64,000 bases of DNA, taken from assembly GCF_003226555.1 (NCBI RefSeq), contig NZ_QKQS01000013.1:409890-473889 (forward strand). The letters run 5' to 3'. The translations under genes and the position numbers were made by a program. This DNA is from Rhodopseudomonas palustris (lineage in GTDB: Bacteria > Pseudomonadota > Alphaproteobacteria > Rhizobiales > Xanthobacteraceae). The stretch's first letter is position 1. Every line of letters starts with the position of its first letter. A model generated the notes under the pieces. That model did no database searches, was not told the DNA's origin, and worked only from the letters and a program-made list of their open reading frames with translations. Below, one piece after another: positions 8,591 to 19,694 of the stretch.

Positions 8591-11326
8591 ATGAACCTCG
8601 TCATTGTCGAGTCGCCGGCGAAGGCCAAGACGATCAACAAATATCTCGGCTCGTCCTACGAGGTTCTCGCCTCGTTCGGGCACGTCCGCGACTTGCCGGC
8701 CAAGAACGGATCGGTCGACCCCGACGCCGACTTCCAGATGATCTGGGAAGTCGACCCGAAGGCGGCGAGCCGGCTCAACGACATCGCCAAGGCTTTGAAG
8801 AATGCAGACAAGCTGATCCTCGCCACCGACCCTGATCGCGAGGGCGAGGCGATCTCCTGGCATGTGCTGGAGGTGATGAAACAGAAGCGTGCGCTGAAAG
8901 ACCAACAGGTCGAGCGCGTCGTGTTCAACGCCATCACCAAGCAGTCGGTCACCGACGCGATGAAGCATCCGCGCCAGATCGACGGTGCGCTGGTCGACGC
9001 CTATATGGCGCGCCGCGCGCTCGATTATCTGGTCGGCTTCACCCTCTCCCCGGTGCTGTGGCGCAAGCTGCCCGGCGCCCGCTCCGCCGGCCGGGTGCAG
9101 TCGGTGGCGCTGCGGCTGGTGTGCGACCGCGAGACGGAGATCGAGAAATTCGTCCCGCGCGAATACTGGTCGCTGATCGCCACTCTGGCGACGCCGCGCG
9201 GCGACACCTTCGAGGCGCGCCTCGTCGGCGCCGACGGGAAGAAGATCCAGCGCCTCGACATCGGAACCGGTGCCGAGGCCGAAGACTTCAAGAAGGCGAT
9301 CGAGGCCGCGAACTTCCGCGTCGCCAGCGTCGAAGCCAAGCCGGCACGCCGCAATCCCTACGCCCCGTTCACCACCTCGACCCTGCAGCAGGAAGCCAGC
9401 CGCAAGCTCGGCTTCGCCCCGGCTCACACCATGCGGGTGGCGCAGCGGCTGTATGAAGGCGTCGACATCGGCGGCGAGACCGTCGGACTCATTACATATA
9501 TGCGTACCGACGGTGTGCAGATCGACCCGTCCGCCATCACCCAGGCGCGCAAGGTGATCGCCGAGGATTTCGGCAACGCCTATGTGCCGGAGGCTCCGCG
9601 GCAATACACCGCCAAGGCCAAGAACGCGCAAGAAGCCCACGAAGCGATCCGCCCGACCGACCTGTCGCGCCGCCCGGCCGACGTCAGTCGCCGGCTCGAA
9701 TCCGACCAGGCCCGGCTGTACGAGCTGATCTGGATCCGCACACTCGCCAGTCAGATGGAATCCGCCGAGCTCGAGCGCACCACGGTCGACATCGAGGCGA
9801 AGGCCGGGTCGCGCCTGCTGGAACTGCGCGCTACCGGCCAGGTGGTGAAGTTCGACGGCTTCCTCGCCGCCTATCAGGAAGGCCGCGACGACGATTCCGA
9901 GGACGAGGATTCGCGCCGCCTCCCCGCGATCAGCGAGAACGAAGCGCTGAAGCGCGAGGCCCTCGCCGTCACCCAGCATTTCACCGAGCCGCCGCCGCGG
10001 TTTTCCGAAGCCTCGCTGGTGAAGCGGATGGAAGAGCTCGGCATCGGCCGGCCCTCGACCTACGCTTCGATCCTGCAGGTGCTGAAGGATCGAGGTTACG
10101 TCCGGCTGGAGAAGAAGCGGCTGCACGGCGAGGACAAAGGCCGCGTCGTGGTCGCGTTCCTGGAGAGCTTCTTCACCCGCTACGTCGAATACGACTTTAC
10201 CGCCGGGCTAGAAGAAGACCTCGACCGCATCTCCAATAATGAAGTGTCCTGGAAACAGGTGCTGAGCGACTTCTGGCGCGACTTCATCGGCGCGGTCGAC
10301 GAGATCAAGGATTTGCGCGTCGCCCAGGTGCTCGACGTGCTCGACGAGATGCTCGGGCCGCACATCTATCCGGCACGCGAAGACGGCGGCGATCCGCGGC
10401 AGTGCCCGAGCTGCGGCTCCGGCAAGCTCAATCTGAAGGCCGGCAAGTTCGGCGCCTTCGTCGGCTGCTCGAACTATCCGGAGTGCCGCTACACCCGGCC
10501 GCTCGCCTCCGACAGCGCCGGCGACGCCGACCGCGTGCTCGGCACCGATCCGGACAGCGGTCTCGAGGTCGCGGTGAAGTCCGGCCGGTTCGGGCCGTAC
10601 ATCCAGCTCGGCGAGGCCAAGGACTACGCCGAGGGCGAGAAGCCGAAGCGGGCTGGCATTCCGAAGGGCACTTCGCCGTCCGATGTCGATCTCGAAATGG
10701 CGCTGAAGCTGCTGGCGCTGCCGCGCGAAGTCGGCAAGCACCCGGAGACCGGGCAGCCGATCAAGGCCGGCATCGGCCGGTTCGGCCCCTATGTGCAACA
10801 CGAGAAGACCTATGCCAGCCTCGAGGCCGGCGACGACGTGCATACGGTCGGCCTCAACCGCGCGGTGACGCTGATCGCCGAGAAGGTTGCCAAGGGCCCC
10901 AGCAAGGGCCGCTTCGGCGCCGATCCCGGCAAGGCGCTCGGCGACCATCCGAGCCTCGGCGCGGTCGCGGTGAAGAAGGGACGCTACGGCGCCTACGTCA
11001 CCGCCGGCGGCGTCAACGCCACGATTCCGAACGACAAGACCGAAGACACCATCACGCTGCCCGAAGCGATCGCGCTGCTCGACGAGCGCGCCGCCAAGGG
11101 CGGCGGCAAGGCCAAGAAGGCACCAGCCAAGAAAGCCGCCACCAAGAAGGCGGATGCCGACGGTGAGGCCAAGCCGGTGAAGAAGGCCGCCGCCAAGAAG
11201 GCCAAGCCGAAGGCGGAAAGCGCCGCGGCCAGCAAGGCGCGTGCACCGGTGGCGGCCAAGACCGCGGCGAAGAAGGCCGCCAAGCCCAAAGACGCGGCCA
11301 AGAGCAGCGCCGCCAAGAACGGATAG
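8591..11326 (+). CDS. topA: DNA topoisomerase I
   Basis: A 911-residue type IA topoisomerase that relaxes negative supercoils. The Toprim domain opens at residues 1-20 ('VIVESPAKAKTINKYLG') and carries the acidic triad region 'ATDPDREGEAISWH'. The catalytic tyrosine is Tyr303 in 'ITYMRTDG' (TDS in many homologues). A C4 zinc finger begins near residue 605 with 'CPSCGSGKLNL' and closes with 'CSNYPEC', and zinc-ribbon-like repeats follow. The last 75 or so residues are a Lys/Ala-rich tail, common in alphaproteobacterial TopA and probably DNA-binding. The rnr start lies two bases after the stop, so the two genes are very likely co-transcribed. Confidence 0.97.
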   Translation: MNLVIVESPAKAKTINKYLGSSYEVLASFGHVRDLPAKNGSVDPDADFQMIWEVDPKAASRLNDIAKALKNADKLILATDPDREGEAISWHVLEVMKQKRALKDQQVERVVFNAITKQSVTDAMKHPRQIDGALVDAYMARRALDYLVGFTLSPVLWRKLPGARSAGRVQSVALRLVCDRETEIEKFVPREYWSLIATLATPRGDTFEARLVGADGKKIQRLDIGTGAEAEDFKKAIEAANFRVASVEAKPARRNPYAPFTTSTLQQEASRKLGFAPAHTMRVAQRLYEGVDIGGETVGLITYMRTDGVQIDPSAITQARKVIAEDFGNAYVPEAPRQYTAKAKNAQEAHEAIRPTDLSRRPADVSRRLESDQARLYELIWIRTLASQMESAELERTTVDIEAKAGSRLLELRATGQVVKFDGFLAAYQEGRDDDSEDEDSRRLPAISENEALKREALAVTQHFTEPPPRFSEASLVKRMEELGIGRPSTYASILQVLKDRGYVRLEKKRLHGEDKGRVVVAFLESFFTRYVEYDFTAGLEEDLDRISNNEVSWKQVLSDFWRDFIGAVDEIKDLRVAQVLDVLDEMLGPHIYPAREDGGDPRQCPSCGSGKLNLKAGKFGAFVGCSNYPECRYTRPLASDSAGDADRVLGTDPDSGLEVAVKSGRFGPYIQLGEAKDYAEGEKPKRAGIPKGTSPSDVDLEMALKLLALPREVGKHPETGQPIKAGIGRFGPYVQHEKTYASLEAGDDVHTVGLNRAVTLIAEKVAKGPSKGRFGADPGKALGDHPSLGAVAVKKGRYGAYVTAGGVNATIPNDKTEDTITLPEAIALLDERAAKGGGKAKKAPAKKAATKKADADGEAKPVKKAAAKKAKPKAESAAASKARAPVAAKTAAKKAAKPKDAAKSSAAKNG

Positions 11327-11328
11327 AT

Positions 11329-13673
<2,345 letters not shown>

Positions 13674-13674
<1 letters not shown>

Positions 13675-14102
13675 TGACCATGCTGTCACGCGAGCCGATC
13701 GTCTGGCCGCCGCAATCCACCCCGTCGCAGCAGCGCAATGTCTGGCAGGCGATGTGGCGCGGCTTCCGCGGCCGATGCCCGAACTGCGGCGAAGGCAAGA
13801 TGTTTCGTGCGTTCCTCAAGACCGCGGACAGCTGCGACCAATGCGGCCAGGATTTTACCGGCCACCGCGCCGACGACCTCCCGGCTTATCTCGTGATCGT
13901 CATCGTCGGCCATATCGTGGTGCCACTCGCGCTGTCGATCGAAACTCATTTTTCGCCGCCGGTGATGCTTCAGCTCGCGATCTACCTGCCTTTCACCCTG
14001 CTGGCTTCGCTGCTATTGCTGCAGCCGGTCAAAGGCGCCGTAGTCGGATTGCAATGGGCATTCCGGATGCACGGCTTCGACGAGACCAACCCGGACCACT
14101 GA
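13674..14102 (+). CDS. DUF983 membrane protein
   Basis: A 142-residue protein of the DUF983 family. A zinc-ribbon-like Cys4 pair, 'CPNCGEGKMF' (about residue 35) and 'CDQCGQDF' (about residue 57), precedes two hydrophobic helices (about residues 72-90 and 98-120). The family's function is unknown; the cysteine pairs suggest metal binding on the cytoplasmic side. Its ATG overlaps the rnr stop by one base. The same rnr-DUF983-NUDIX order occurs in related genomes from memory. Confidence 0.9.
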
Positions 14103-14171
14103 CGGCGCGATTCCGACGCGGCGGCACAACGACGAACAACAACACCAACAAGAAACGACAACGGGAGCGAC

Positions 14172-14927
14172 ATGACCGAATCCGCGATACAGACCGAGCC
14201 GAAGGTCGAGCAGGATCATCAGGAACCCAGCCACCACCCGTATTTCCGGCCCAAGGACGCCGCGACGTTAATCCTGGTCGATCGCAGCGGTTCGACGCCG
14301 AAGGTGCTGGTCGGCAAGCGCCACGACAACGTCGTGTTCATGCCCGGCAAGTTCGTGTTTCCCGGCGGACGCGTCGACAAGAACGACGTCCGCGTCCCGG
14401 TCGCGGCGCCGATCCCGCCGGAGCTGGAAGCTAATCTGCTGAAGGGCAGCCCGAAGACCACGCCGTCCCGCGCCCGCGCGCTGGCGATCGCGGCGATCCG
14501 CGAAGCTTGCGAAGAGACCGGGCTGTGTCTCGGTTGCAAGACCGAAGCCAAGTCGAAGCTGGCCGGCCCGTGGCAGCCGTTCACTGAAGCCGGTCTGCTG
14601 CCCGATCCGTCGGGCCTGTTCCTGATCGCCCGCGCGATCACCCCGCCCGGCCGCATCAAGCGGTTCGACACCCGCTTCTTCACCGCCGACGCGTCTGCAA
14701 TCGCGCACCGCGTCGACGGCGTGATCCATGCCGATGCCGAACTGGTCGAGCTGGTGTGGGTCGAACTCGGCTCCAAACCGCTCGCCGATCTGCATCCGAT
14801 GACCAAGAACGTCCTCGGCGAACTCGACCGCCGGCTCGCCACAGGTCCGCTGCGCCACGACGCGCCCGTGCCGTTCTTCCATTTCTACGGCGGCAAGATG
14901 CAGAAGGACATGCTGCCGGGCGCCTGA
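14172..14927 (+). CDS. NUDIX hydrolase
   Basis: A 251-residue NUDIX-fold pyrophosphohydrolase. The Nudix box is visible as 'PGGRVDKNDV' followed, after an insertion of about 35 residues, by 'AAIREACEETGLCLG' with the metal-binding REACEE glutamates. The insertion and length resemble the larger NUDT19/CoA-type branch, but the substrate cannot be assigned. An acidic N-terminus of about 20 residues precedes 'YFRPKDAATLILVDR'. It is 69 bases downstream of the DUF983 gene on the same strand and convergent with the MFS gene. Confidence 0.9.
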   Translation: MTESAIQTEPKVEQDHQEPSHHPYFRPKDAATLILVDRSGSTPKVLVGKRHDNVVFMPGKFVFPGGRVDKNDVRVPVAAPIPPELEANLLKGSPKTTPSRARALAIAAIREACEETGLCLGCKTEAKSKLAGPWQPFTEAGLLPDPSGLFLIARAITPPGRIKRFDTRFFTADASAIAHRVDGVIHADAELVELVWVELGSKPLADLHPMTKNVLGELDRRLATGPLRHDAPVPFFHFYGGKMQKDMLPGA

Positions 14928-14955
14928 GCGCCTGGCCCGTATCGACGAGGCCAAG

Positions 14956-14994
14956 CTCGAACTAACGGCGCGACCACCGCGCCGTCAGTTCGAG
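14956..14994. terminator. 17-bp near-perfect hairpin at a convergent junction
   Basis: The left arm 14956-14972 (CTCGAACTAACGGCGCG) pairs with 14978-14994 around a 5-base loop. There is one mismatch, which becomes a G-U pair in the minus-strand transcript. It contains the stop codon of the MFS gene and lies 29 bases after the NUDIX stop. No T-run follows on either strand, so it may act as a 3' end stabiliser or bidirectional barrier rather than a classical terminator. Confidence 0.5.
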
Positions 14995-16209
14995 CAACAA
15001 AGCGATTGCAGCCAGCGCGCCGCCATAGAGGCTCACAACCGTCCAGCCGCCATGCGCCCAGGCGAAGGCGGCGCCGGCAGAGCCGATCGATCCGCCGATG
15101 AACATTCCGGTCATGAACACGGTGTTGAGCCGGTTGCGCGCTTCCGGAACCAGCGCATAGACGATGTGCTGGTTGGAGATCAGCGCGCTCTGCAGACCAA
15201 AATCCAGCACCACCACGCCGATCAGCAGTCCGGCGAGGCTGCCCCACAGACCGAACACGACCCACGACACCAGCACCAGAGCCGCGCCGACCGCGATCAC
15301 CGGTCCCGGCCCGCTTCGGTCCGCGATCCGGCCGGAGATCGGCGCGGCCAGCACGCCGACCACACCGACGAGGCCGAACAAGCCGGCGGCTTGGGCTCCG
15401 AGACCGAAGTGCGGCTCCTGCAGATGCAGCGCCAGCACCGTCCAGAACACGCTGAAGGAGGCGAACAGCGCCGCCTGCACCGCAGTCCCGCGCCGCAAAT
15501 CAGGCTGCTGGCGCCACAGCGACGCCAGCGACTTCAGTGCGGCGCCATAGCTGAGATCAAGGTGACCATGATGGCGCGGCAGCAGCCACGCCATCAGCGC
15601 CGCGGCCGCGAGCGCCACCGGCACGGATAGCCAGAACATCTCGCGCCAGCCGAGATGCCCGGCGACGAAGCCCGCCACCGTCCGGCTGAGCAGGATGCCG
15701 CACAACAGCCCGGACATCACCAGACCGATGGTCTTGCCGCGCCGCTCCGGTGCCGCCAGCGCCGCGGCGAACGGTACCACCCGCTGCGCGACGGTCGCAC
15801 AGGCACCGAGCGCGAGCGACGCGGCAATGATCAGCCAGGCCGACGGCGCCAATGCCACCAACGCGGCCGCGATCGCCAGCAGCACGAACTGGCCGGCGAT
15901 CAGCCGCCGCCGGTCGGTCAGGTCGCCGAGCGGCACCAGCAAAAACAGCCCCACCGCATAACCGAGCTGGGTCGCGGTCGGGATCATCCCGGTCAGCGAC
16001 GGACTACCGAGATCGCGCTCGATCACCCCCAGCATCGGCTGGTTGTAATAGATGTTGGCGACGCTGATGCCCGCGGCCGCCGCCATCGCCAGCGTCAGCC
16101 CGGCGCCCATTGCGGGATCTGGCCCCACGGCGCCGCTCGAGTCGGTCTTGGGCGGCGGCTTGGGTCGAGAGGCCTCCGCGATGCGCGGGGCCGGCTCGCT
16201 GACACTCAT
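14962..16209 (-). CDS. MFS transporter (drug/metabolite exporter type)
   Basis: A 415-residue major facilitator with about twelve hydrophobic segments. A cytoplasmic Pro/Lys-rich N-terminus of about 40 residues precedes TM1 ('GISVANIYYNQPMLG'). The loop 2-3 motif A is present as 'VPLGDLTDRRRLI'. 'YYNQPMLGVI' is typical of the YnfM/AraJ-like exporters. The substrate is not inferable. The ATG at 16209 is chosen because the longer in-frame start at 16269 adds a Cys/Arg-rich stretch untypical of the family. It ends within a strong hairpin shared with the NUDIX 3' end. Confidence 0.9.
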   Translation of the reverse strand: MSVSEPAPRIAEASRPKPPPKTDSSGAVGPDPAMGAGLTLAMAAAAGISVANIYYNQPMLGVIERDLGSPSLTGMIPTATQLGYAVGLFLLVPLGDLTDRRRLIAGQFVLLAIAAALVALAPSAWLIIAASLALGACATVAQRVVPFAAALAAPERRGKTIGLVMSGLLCGILLSRTVAGFVAGHLGWREMFWLSVPVALAAAALMAWLLPRHHGHLDLSYGAALKSLASLWRQQPDLRRGTAVQAALFASFSVFWTVLALHLQEPHFGLGAQAAGLFGLVGVVGVLAAPISGRIADRSGPGPVIAVGAALVLVSWVVFGLWGSLAGLLIGVVVLDFGLQSALISNQHIVYALVPEARNRLNTVFMTGMFIGGSIGSAGAAFAWAHGGWTVVSLYGGALAAIALLLELTARWSRR

Positions 16210-16514
16210 CTGGGGCCTTTCGTGACAGAAACAGAATCGGAGGGGCGGGATTCCGAACATGGTTCGCAATTGCCAAAAATCGAGGGCGGCTTCGGGAAGG
16301 CCTGCGATGCGCGGAACGCGGTCTGGTCGGATTTTCCCGCCCTTTGGCGCCTTTAGGGGCGAGTTTTCGCGCTTCAGACCGATTTTGTCCTCTTGGCCCG
16401 ACTATCCCTACCGAAAACCTTGACTTTCGGGCGTTGGCGGCTAGTTTGCCGGCCAAACGCGGGTCCTGACGTTCGACCTCGCCTGTTTATTCCCAAATTC
16501 CGAGGTTTGAGATC

Positions 16515-16682
16515 ATGGCCAAGGCGGTCACCATCAAGATCAAGCTCGTGTCGACGGCCGACACCGGGTTCTATTACGTGACGAAGAAGAACTCGCGCAC
16601 CATGACCGACAAGATGGTCAAGAAGAAGTACGACCCGGTCGCGCGCAAGCACGTCGAGTTCAAGGAAGCCAAGATCAAGTAA
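16515..16682 (+). CDS. rpmG: 50S ribosomal protein L33
   Basis: A 55-residue ribosomal protein beginning [18 protein letters not shown], with the usual central '[10 protein letters not shown]' and basic end '[10 protein letters not shown]'. It lacks the zinc-binding CxxC pairs, so it is the cysteine-free L33 form. It is too short for ordinary ORF cut-offs, but the match to the family is unambiguous. It is monocistronic, with a perfect UUCG-loop terminator 33 bases after the stop. Confidence 0.97.
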   Translation: MAKAVTIKIKLVSTADTGFYYVTKKNSRTMTDKMVKKKYDPVARKHVEFKEAKIK

Positions 16683-16714
16683 GCCGCCACCGGCTCACTG
16701 ACAGCATTCCTTCC

Positions 16715-16744
16715 ACGGGGCCTTCGGGCCCCGTTTCTATTTTG
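16715..16744 (+). terminator. Rho-independent terminator of rpmG
   Basis: ACGGGGCC (16715-16722), loop TTCG, GGCCCCGT (16727-16734): a perfect 8-bp stem with a stable UUCG tetraloop, followed by a T-rich tract (TTTCTATTTT). Confidence 0.9.
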
Positions 16745-16778
16745 GGCGATGATCGGCAGCCTTCGCTCCGCCCACAGA

Positions 16779-16878
16779 CGTCATCGCCCGCGCAGGCGGG
16801 CGACCCAGTATCCCAGAGCGCCCGAGATCAAACACAGAAGCCGCGGCGTACTGGATCCCCGCATCCGCGGGGATGACG
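16779..16878. repeat. Intergenic inverted repeat, second type
   Basis: The element starts CGTCATCGCCCGCGCAGGCGGGCGACCCAGTA, divided here as CGTCATCGCCCGCG and CAGGCGGGCGACCCAGTA. It ends with TACTGGATCCCCGCATCC followed by GCGGGGATGACG. The outer ends are imperfect complements (CGTCATC.CCCG against CGGGGATGACG), and each half also contains its own small hairpin (CCCGC/GCGGG; CCCCGC/GCGGGG). It is related in design to the repeat at 5905 but different in sequence, and is of a kind I recall from Rhodopseudomonas intergenic DNA. Confidence 0.75.
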
Positions 16879-16948
16879 ACCGTGCGTGATCGTGAACTCG
16901 TGCAAATTGCCTCGGCTACGCCACCGCCGAGACCATGCCGATCGCTGC

Positions 16949-17332
16949 TCAGGCGGCGCGTTCGGTCTTGTAGGGACGCACCAGCAAGTCAGCCGGAATC
17001 TTCCACGCCTCCGCAATTTTGCGGATCATCTCGACGGTGAGTGCGCGACGACGCGACAGCACCTCGGACGCTCGCGACCGCGAGCCAAGGAGTTGGGCCA
17101 ACTCAGCCTGCGTATGCCCGAGTTCGTCGATGGCGTACTGCAGGACATCGATCGGGTCCTGATCTTCGGCGATCACGATCGGCCACCGCTTCGCTTCGTA
17201 AAGCTCGACCAGCGCCAGCAGCACATCGAGCTTGTCGCCCTCTTCCGATCCTTCTGGCGCGCCCCAGCAAGCCTCTATCGCCGCAAGTGCGGCGCGGTGA
17301 TCCTCGTCTGTCCGGATCGGGCGAACGTCCAC
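16949..17332 (-). CDS. higA: HigA-type antitoxin / HTH regulator
   Basis: A 127-residue antitoxin of the HigA family with an N-terminal 'MDVRPIRTDEDHRAALAAIE' segment, a middle 'GDKLDVLLALVELYEAK' segment and a C-terminal XRE-type helix-turn-helix (about residues 68-120: 'GHTQAELAQLLGSRSRASEV', 'LSRRRALTVEMIRKIA'). HigA normally binds the HigB mRNA interferase and represses the operon. The start is GTG at 17332 with AAGGAAGATC upstream. The adjacent toxin gene is truncated, so this antitoxin appears orphaned, though still readable from the toxin's former promoter. Confidence 0.9.
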   Translation of the reverse strand: MDVRPIRTDEDHRAALAAIEACWGAPEGSEEGDKLDVLLALVELYEAKRWPIVIAEDQDPIDVLQYAIDELGHTQAELAQLLGSRSRASEVLSRRRALTVEMIRKIAEAWKIPADLLVRPYKTERAA

Positions 17333-17471
17333 GACGATCTTCCTTCTGAACCTCGTCGGTTGAGTTCCAGTTTGCAGCCCTGATCAGCGCGTACAAGCGC
17401 TCGACAGATGGCTTGGCTTCCGGGTGTTTGCCCCAGAACTCGACCAGCACGTTGCGGGCGATCAGACGCAT
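17333..17471 (-). pseudogene. higB: Truncated higB toxin (N-terminal remnant)
   Basis: From the ATG at 17471 the frame reads like the N-terminus of HigB-type RNase toxins: 'MRLIARNVLVEFWGKHPEA', then 'AANWNSTDEVQKE'. At about residue 44 the similarity stops abruptly, and the frame runs into the out-of-frame start of higA. Intact family members continue for another 50 or so residues (the RNA-binding beta-sheet with 'VVFNIKGN' and 'FVGTHAEYD'), none of which is present. This points to an internal deletion that removed the toxin's C-terminal half but kept the antitoxin's ribosome site and reading frame. Confidence 0.75.
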
Positions 17472-17519
17472 GATCACGACTAGCACGTTCCCGTTTTGGG
17501 AACAATGCCAAGGGCGGAA

Positions 17520-18893
17520 TTACGCTGCCGCTGCGACCACCCGATTCCGGCCGTCATGCTTGGCGCGGTACAGCGCGGTGTCAGCGCGTTTCAAGAGGTC
17601 GGGGATCGGCTCGCCCTTGCGTTCCAGCGTCGACAGCCCGATCGAGATCGTGACTTCGATGCGTCGGGTGCCCTTCTCGACCGCGAACGGTTCGCCGGCG
17701 ATGGCGCGGCGCAGCCGTTCGGCCACCATCTGGGCGACGTGCAGATCGGTCTCCGGCATCACGATCACGAACTCCTCGCCGCCATAGCGGCAAGCGAGAT
17801 CGATGCCGCGGATCGACTTCTTGATCCGCAGCGCGAACTCACGCAGCACGTCATCGCCGGCATCGTGGCCGTAGCTGTCGTTGATCGACTTGAAGAAATC
17901 GATGTCGAGGATCATCAGCGCCAGCGGCTTGCCGCGCGTGCCCGCCTGCTCGGCGAGCGTCGCCAAATGGCTCTCCATGTAGCGCCGATTGTGCAGCCCA
18001 GTGAGACCGTCGGTGATCGCCATCTCGATCGAATGCTGCACGTTGTCGCGCAAATGATCGGTATAGCGGCGACGCCGGATTTGGGTCCGTGCCCGCGCCA
18101 TCAATTCGTTCTTGTCGACCGGCCGCAGCAGATAGTCGTTGACGCCGATCTCGAGGCCCCGCAGCAGCCGCGCGTTGTTCTCGGCGTCCGCGATCGCCAG
18201 GATCGGCACGTGCCGCGTGCGCTCCAGCGAGCGCGCCTGACTGCACAGCCGCAGGCCGTCGAAATTTTCCAGTCCCAGCGACACGATCAGCAGGTCGTAG
18301 TTGCCCTCGGCGGCATGGAACAGCGCTTCCGACGGATTGGTCTCGACGTCGACGTCGTGTTCAGCGCTGAGCAGCGGCGCCAGCCGCTCGTAGGACGACG
18401 GCCGATCGTCGACCAGCAGAATGCGGCCGCCTTTGCCCTGATCCGAGACGGCTTCACGCTCCGGCGCCTGCATGCCGATTTCGAGCGACGTGATCGCCCG
18501 CATCCGCAGCTCGTCGGTCATCATCTTCAGCCGGGTCAGCGACCGCACGCGCGCGATCAGCACCACGTCCGACACCGGTTTGGTCAGGAAATCGTCGGCG
18601 CCGGCTTCCAGCCCGCGCACCCGATCGGCCGGGCTGTCGAGCGCCGTCACCATCACCACCGGGATGAAATGCGTCTTGGGATTCGACTTCAGCCGACGAC
18701 AGACTTCGAAGCCGTCCATGTCCGGCATCATCACGTCGAGCAGCACGATGTCGCATTCGGCGCGCTGGCAGATCTCCAGCGCCTGCACACCGTTCGACGC
18801 GGTGATGACGTCGAAATACTCGGCCGACAATCGGTCTTCGAGCAGCTTGACGTTCGTCGGGATGTCGTCGACCACCAAGATACGCGCTGACAC
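17520..18893 (-). CDS. pleD: PleD-type response regulator diguanylate cyclase
   Basis: A 457-residue REC-REC-GGDEF protein that makes c-di-GMP from two GTP and controls polar development in alphaproteobacteria. REC1 has the phospho-acceptor Asp53 ('LLDVMMPDMDG'). REC2 (about residues 155-270) lacks it ('LLIVSLGL'), as in Caulobacter PleD, and serves as a dimerisation adaptor. The GGDEF domain (about residues 290-450) keeps the active-site 'YGGEEFVIV'. An RxxD product-inhibition site ('RGID') lies five residues before it. It follows divK by 10 bases, and the two genes form the expected operon. Confidence 0.96.
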   Translation of the reverse strand: MSARILVVDDIPTNVKLLEDRLSAEYFDVITASNGVQALEICQRAECDIVLLDVMMPDMDGFEVCRRLKSNPKTHFIPVVMVTALDSPADRVRGLEAGADDFLTKPVSDVVLIARVRSLTRLKMMTDELRMRAITSLEIGMQAPEREAVSDQGKGGRILLVDDRPSSYERLAPLLSAEHDVDVETNPSEALFHAAEGNYDLLIVSLGLENFDGLRLCSQARSLERTRHVPILAIADAENNARLLRGLEIGVNDYLLRPVDKNELMARARTQIRRRRYTDHLRDNVQHSIEMAITDGLTGLHNRRYMESHLATLAEQAGTRGKPLALMILDIDFFKSINDSYGHDAGDDVLREFALRIKKSIRGIDLACRYGGEEFVIVMPETDLHVAQMVAERLRRAIAGEPFAVEKGTRRIEVTISIGLSTLERKGEPIPDLLKRADTALYRAKHDGRNRVVAAAA

Positions 18894-18903
18894 GTTGCTA
18901 CTC

Positions 18904-19269
18904 CTAGCCGATGAACCGGCGGACCGTCTCGATGAACTTGCCGACAGAGATCGGCTTCGACAAATAAGCCTCGCATCCGCCTTCGCGAATTCGCTCCTCG
19001 TCGCCCTTCATCGCGAATGCGGTGACGGCTACCACCGGAATGTGTCGGAGTTCGGCATCGTCCTTGATCCAGCGGGTGACTTCGAGCCCGGACACCTGGG
19101 GCAACTGAATGTCCATCAAGATCAGATCGGGACGCAGCTTGCGAACCAGGTCGAGCGCTTCATATCCATTGCTCGTTCCCGCGGTCTGGTAGCCATGGGC
19201 CTCCAGCAAGTCGCGAAAGAGCTTCATATTGAGCTCGTTGTCTTCCACGATCAGGACGGTTTTCGCCAT
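18904..19269 (-). CDS. divK: Single-domain response regulator DivK
   Basis: A 121-residue stand-alone receiver domain with Asp53 ('[10 protein letters not shown]'), the switch Thr in '[10 protein letters not shown]' and Lys105 ('LSKPIS'). In Caulobacter, DivK is phosphorylated by DivJ and dephosphorylated by PleC, and it controls the CckA-CtrA relay. The neighbouring pleD supports the assignment. The ATG at 19269 is chosen over one four codons upstream because GGAGGG precedes it at good spacing. Confidence 0.96.
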   Translation of the reverse strand: MAKTVLIVEDNELNMKLFRDLLEAHGYQTAGTSNGYEALDLVRKLRPDLILMDIQLPQVSGLEVTRWIKDDAELRHIPVVAVTAFAMKGDEERIREGGCEAYLSKPISVGKFIETVRRFIG

Positions 19270-19394
19270 CCCGCCCTCCAATACTCACACTAAAATGCCC
19301 GGGCCGGCGGCCCGCGATCGTTCGACAAGCCGCAAGACTCGGGCATGATTGAATAAAATACAGACGAGAAGTTACGGAAAGGCAAACACAACCG

Positions 19395-19694
19395 ATGCGA
19401 AAGCGGCTTCAAGATCCACGCCAAGCGGCTGAAATCGTGGCAATTCAGGCGTTGTCCTTCATCGCAGGAGACCCCGAGCGGCTCGGCCTGTTCCTGGCCG
19501 AGACCGGCATCGGACCGGAGACCCTGCGGAGTTCCGCAACCGATCCGCAGTTCCTGATCAGCGTGCTGAACTTCGTGCTGCGCGACGACGCGACCGCGAA
19601 AGCCTTCGCCGACTCGGTCCAGCTTCACCCCACCAACGTCGCTGCGGCCCTGCAGGTTCTCGAGGACAAGCGATGGGAGCGTGACACGCCGTGA
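19395..19694 (+). CDS. DUF3572 family protein
   Basis: A 99-residue helical protein of the alphaproteobacterial DUF3572 family ('QAAEIVAIQALSFIAGDPER', 'LGLFLAETGIGPETLR', 'FADSVQLHPTNVAAAL'). Function unknown. Its stop overlaps the GTG start of dinB (GTGA), so the two are translationally coupled; this may hint at a DNA damage tolerance link but proves nothing. It is divergent from divK. Confidence 0.88.
   Translation: MRKRLQDPRQAAEIVAIQALSFIAGDPERLGLFLAETGIGPETLRSSATDPQFLISVLNFVLRDDATAKAFADSVQLHPTNVAAALQVLEDKRWERDTP

Noticed and set aside
8468-10126. 552-codon minus-strand frame opposite topA
   Set aside because: Mirror of the topA coding sequence, with no recognisable domain.
11100-11320. 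Repetitive AAG/GCC-rich stretch at the end of topA
   Set aside because: It codes the Lys/Ala-rich tail of TopA in frame. It is a coding low-complexity region, not a repeat array or CRISPR.
17496-18890. 464-codon plus-strand frame opposite pleD
   Set aside because: Composition typical of an antisense frame; pleD has complete REC and GGDEF motifs.
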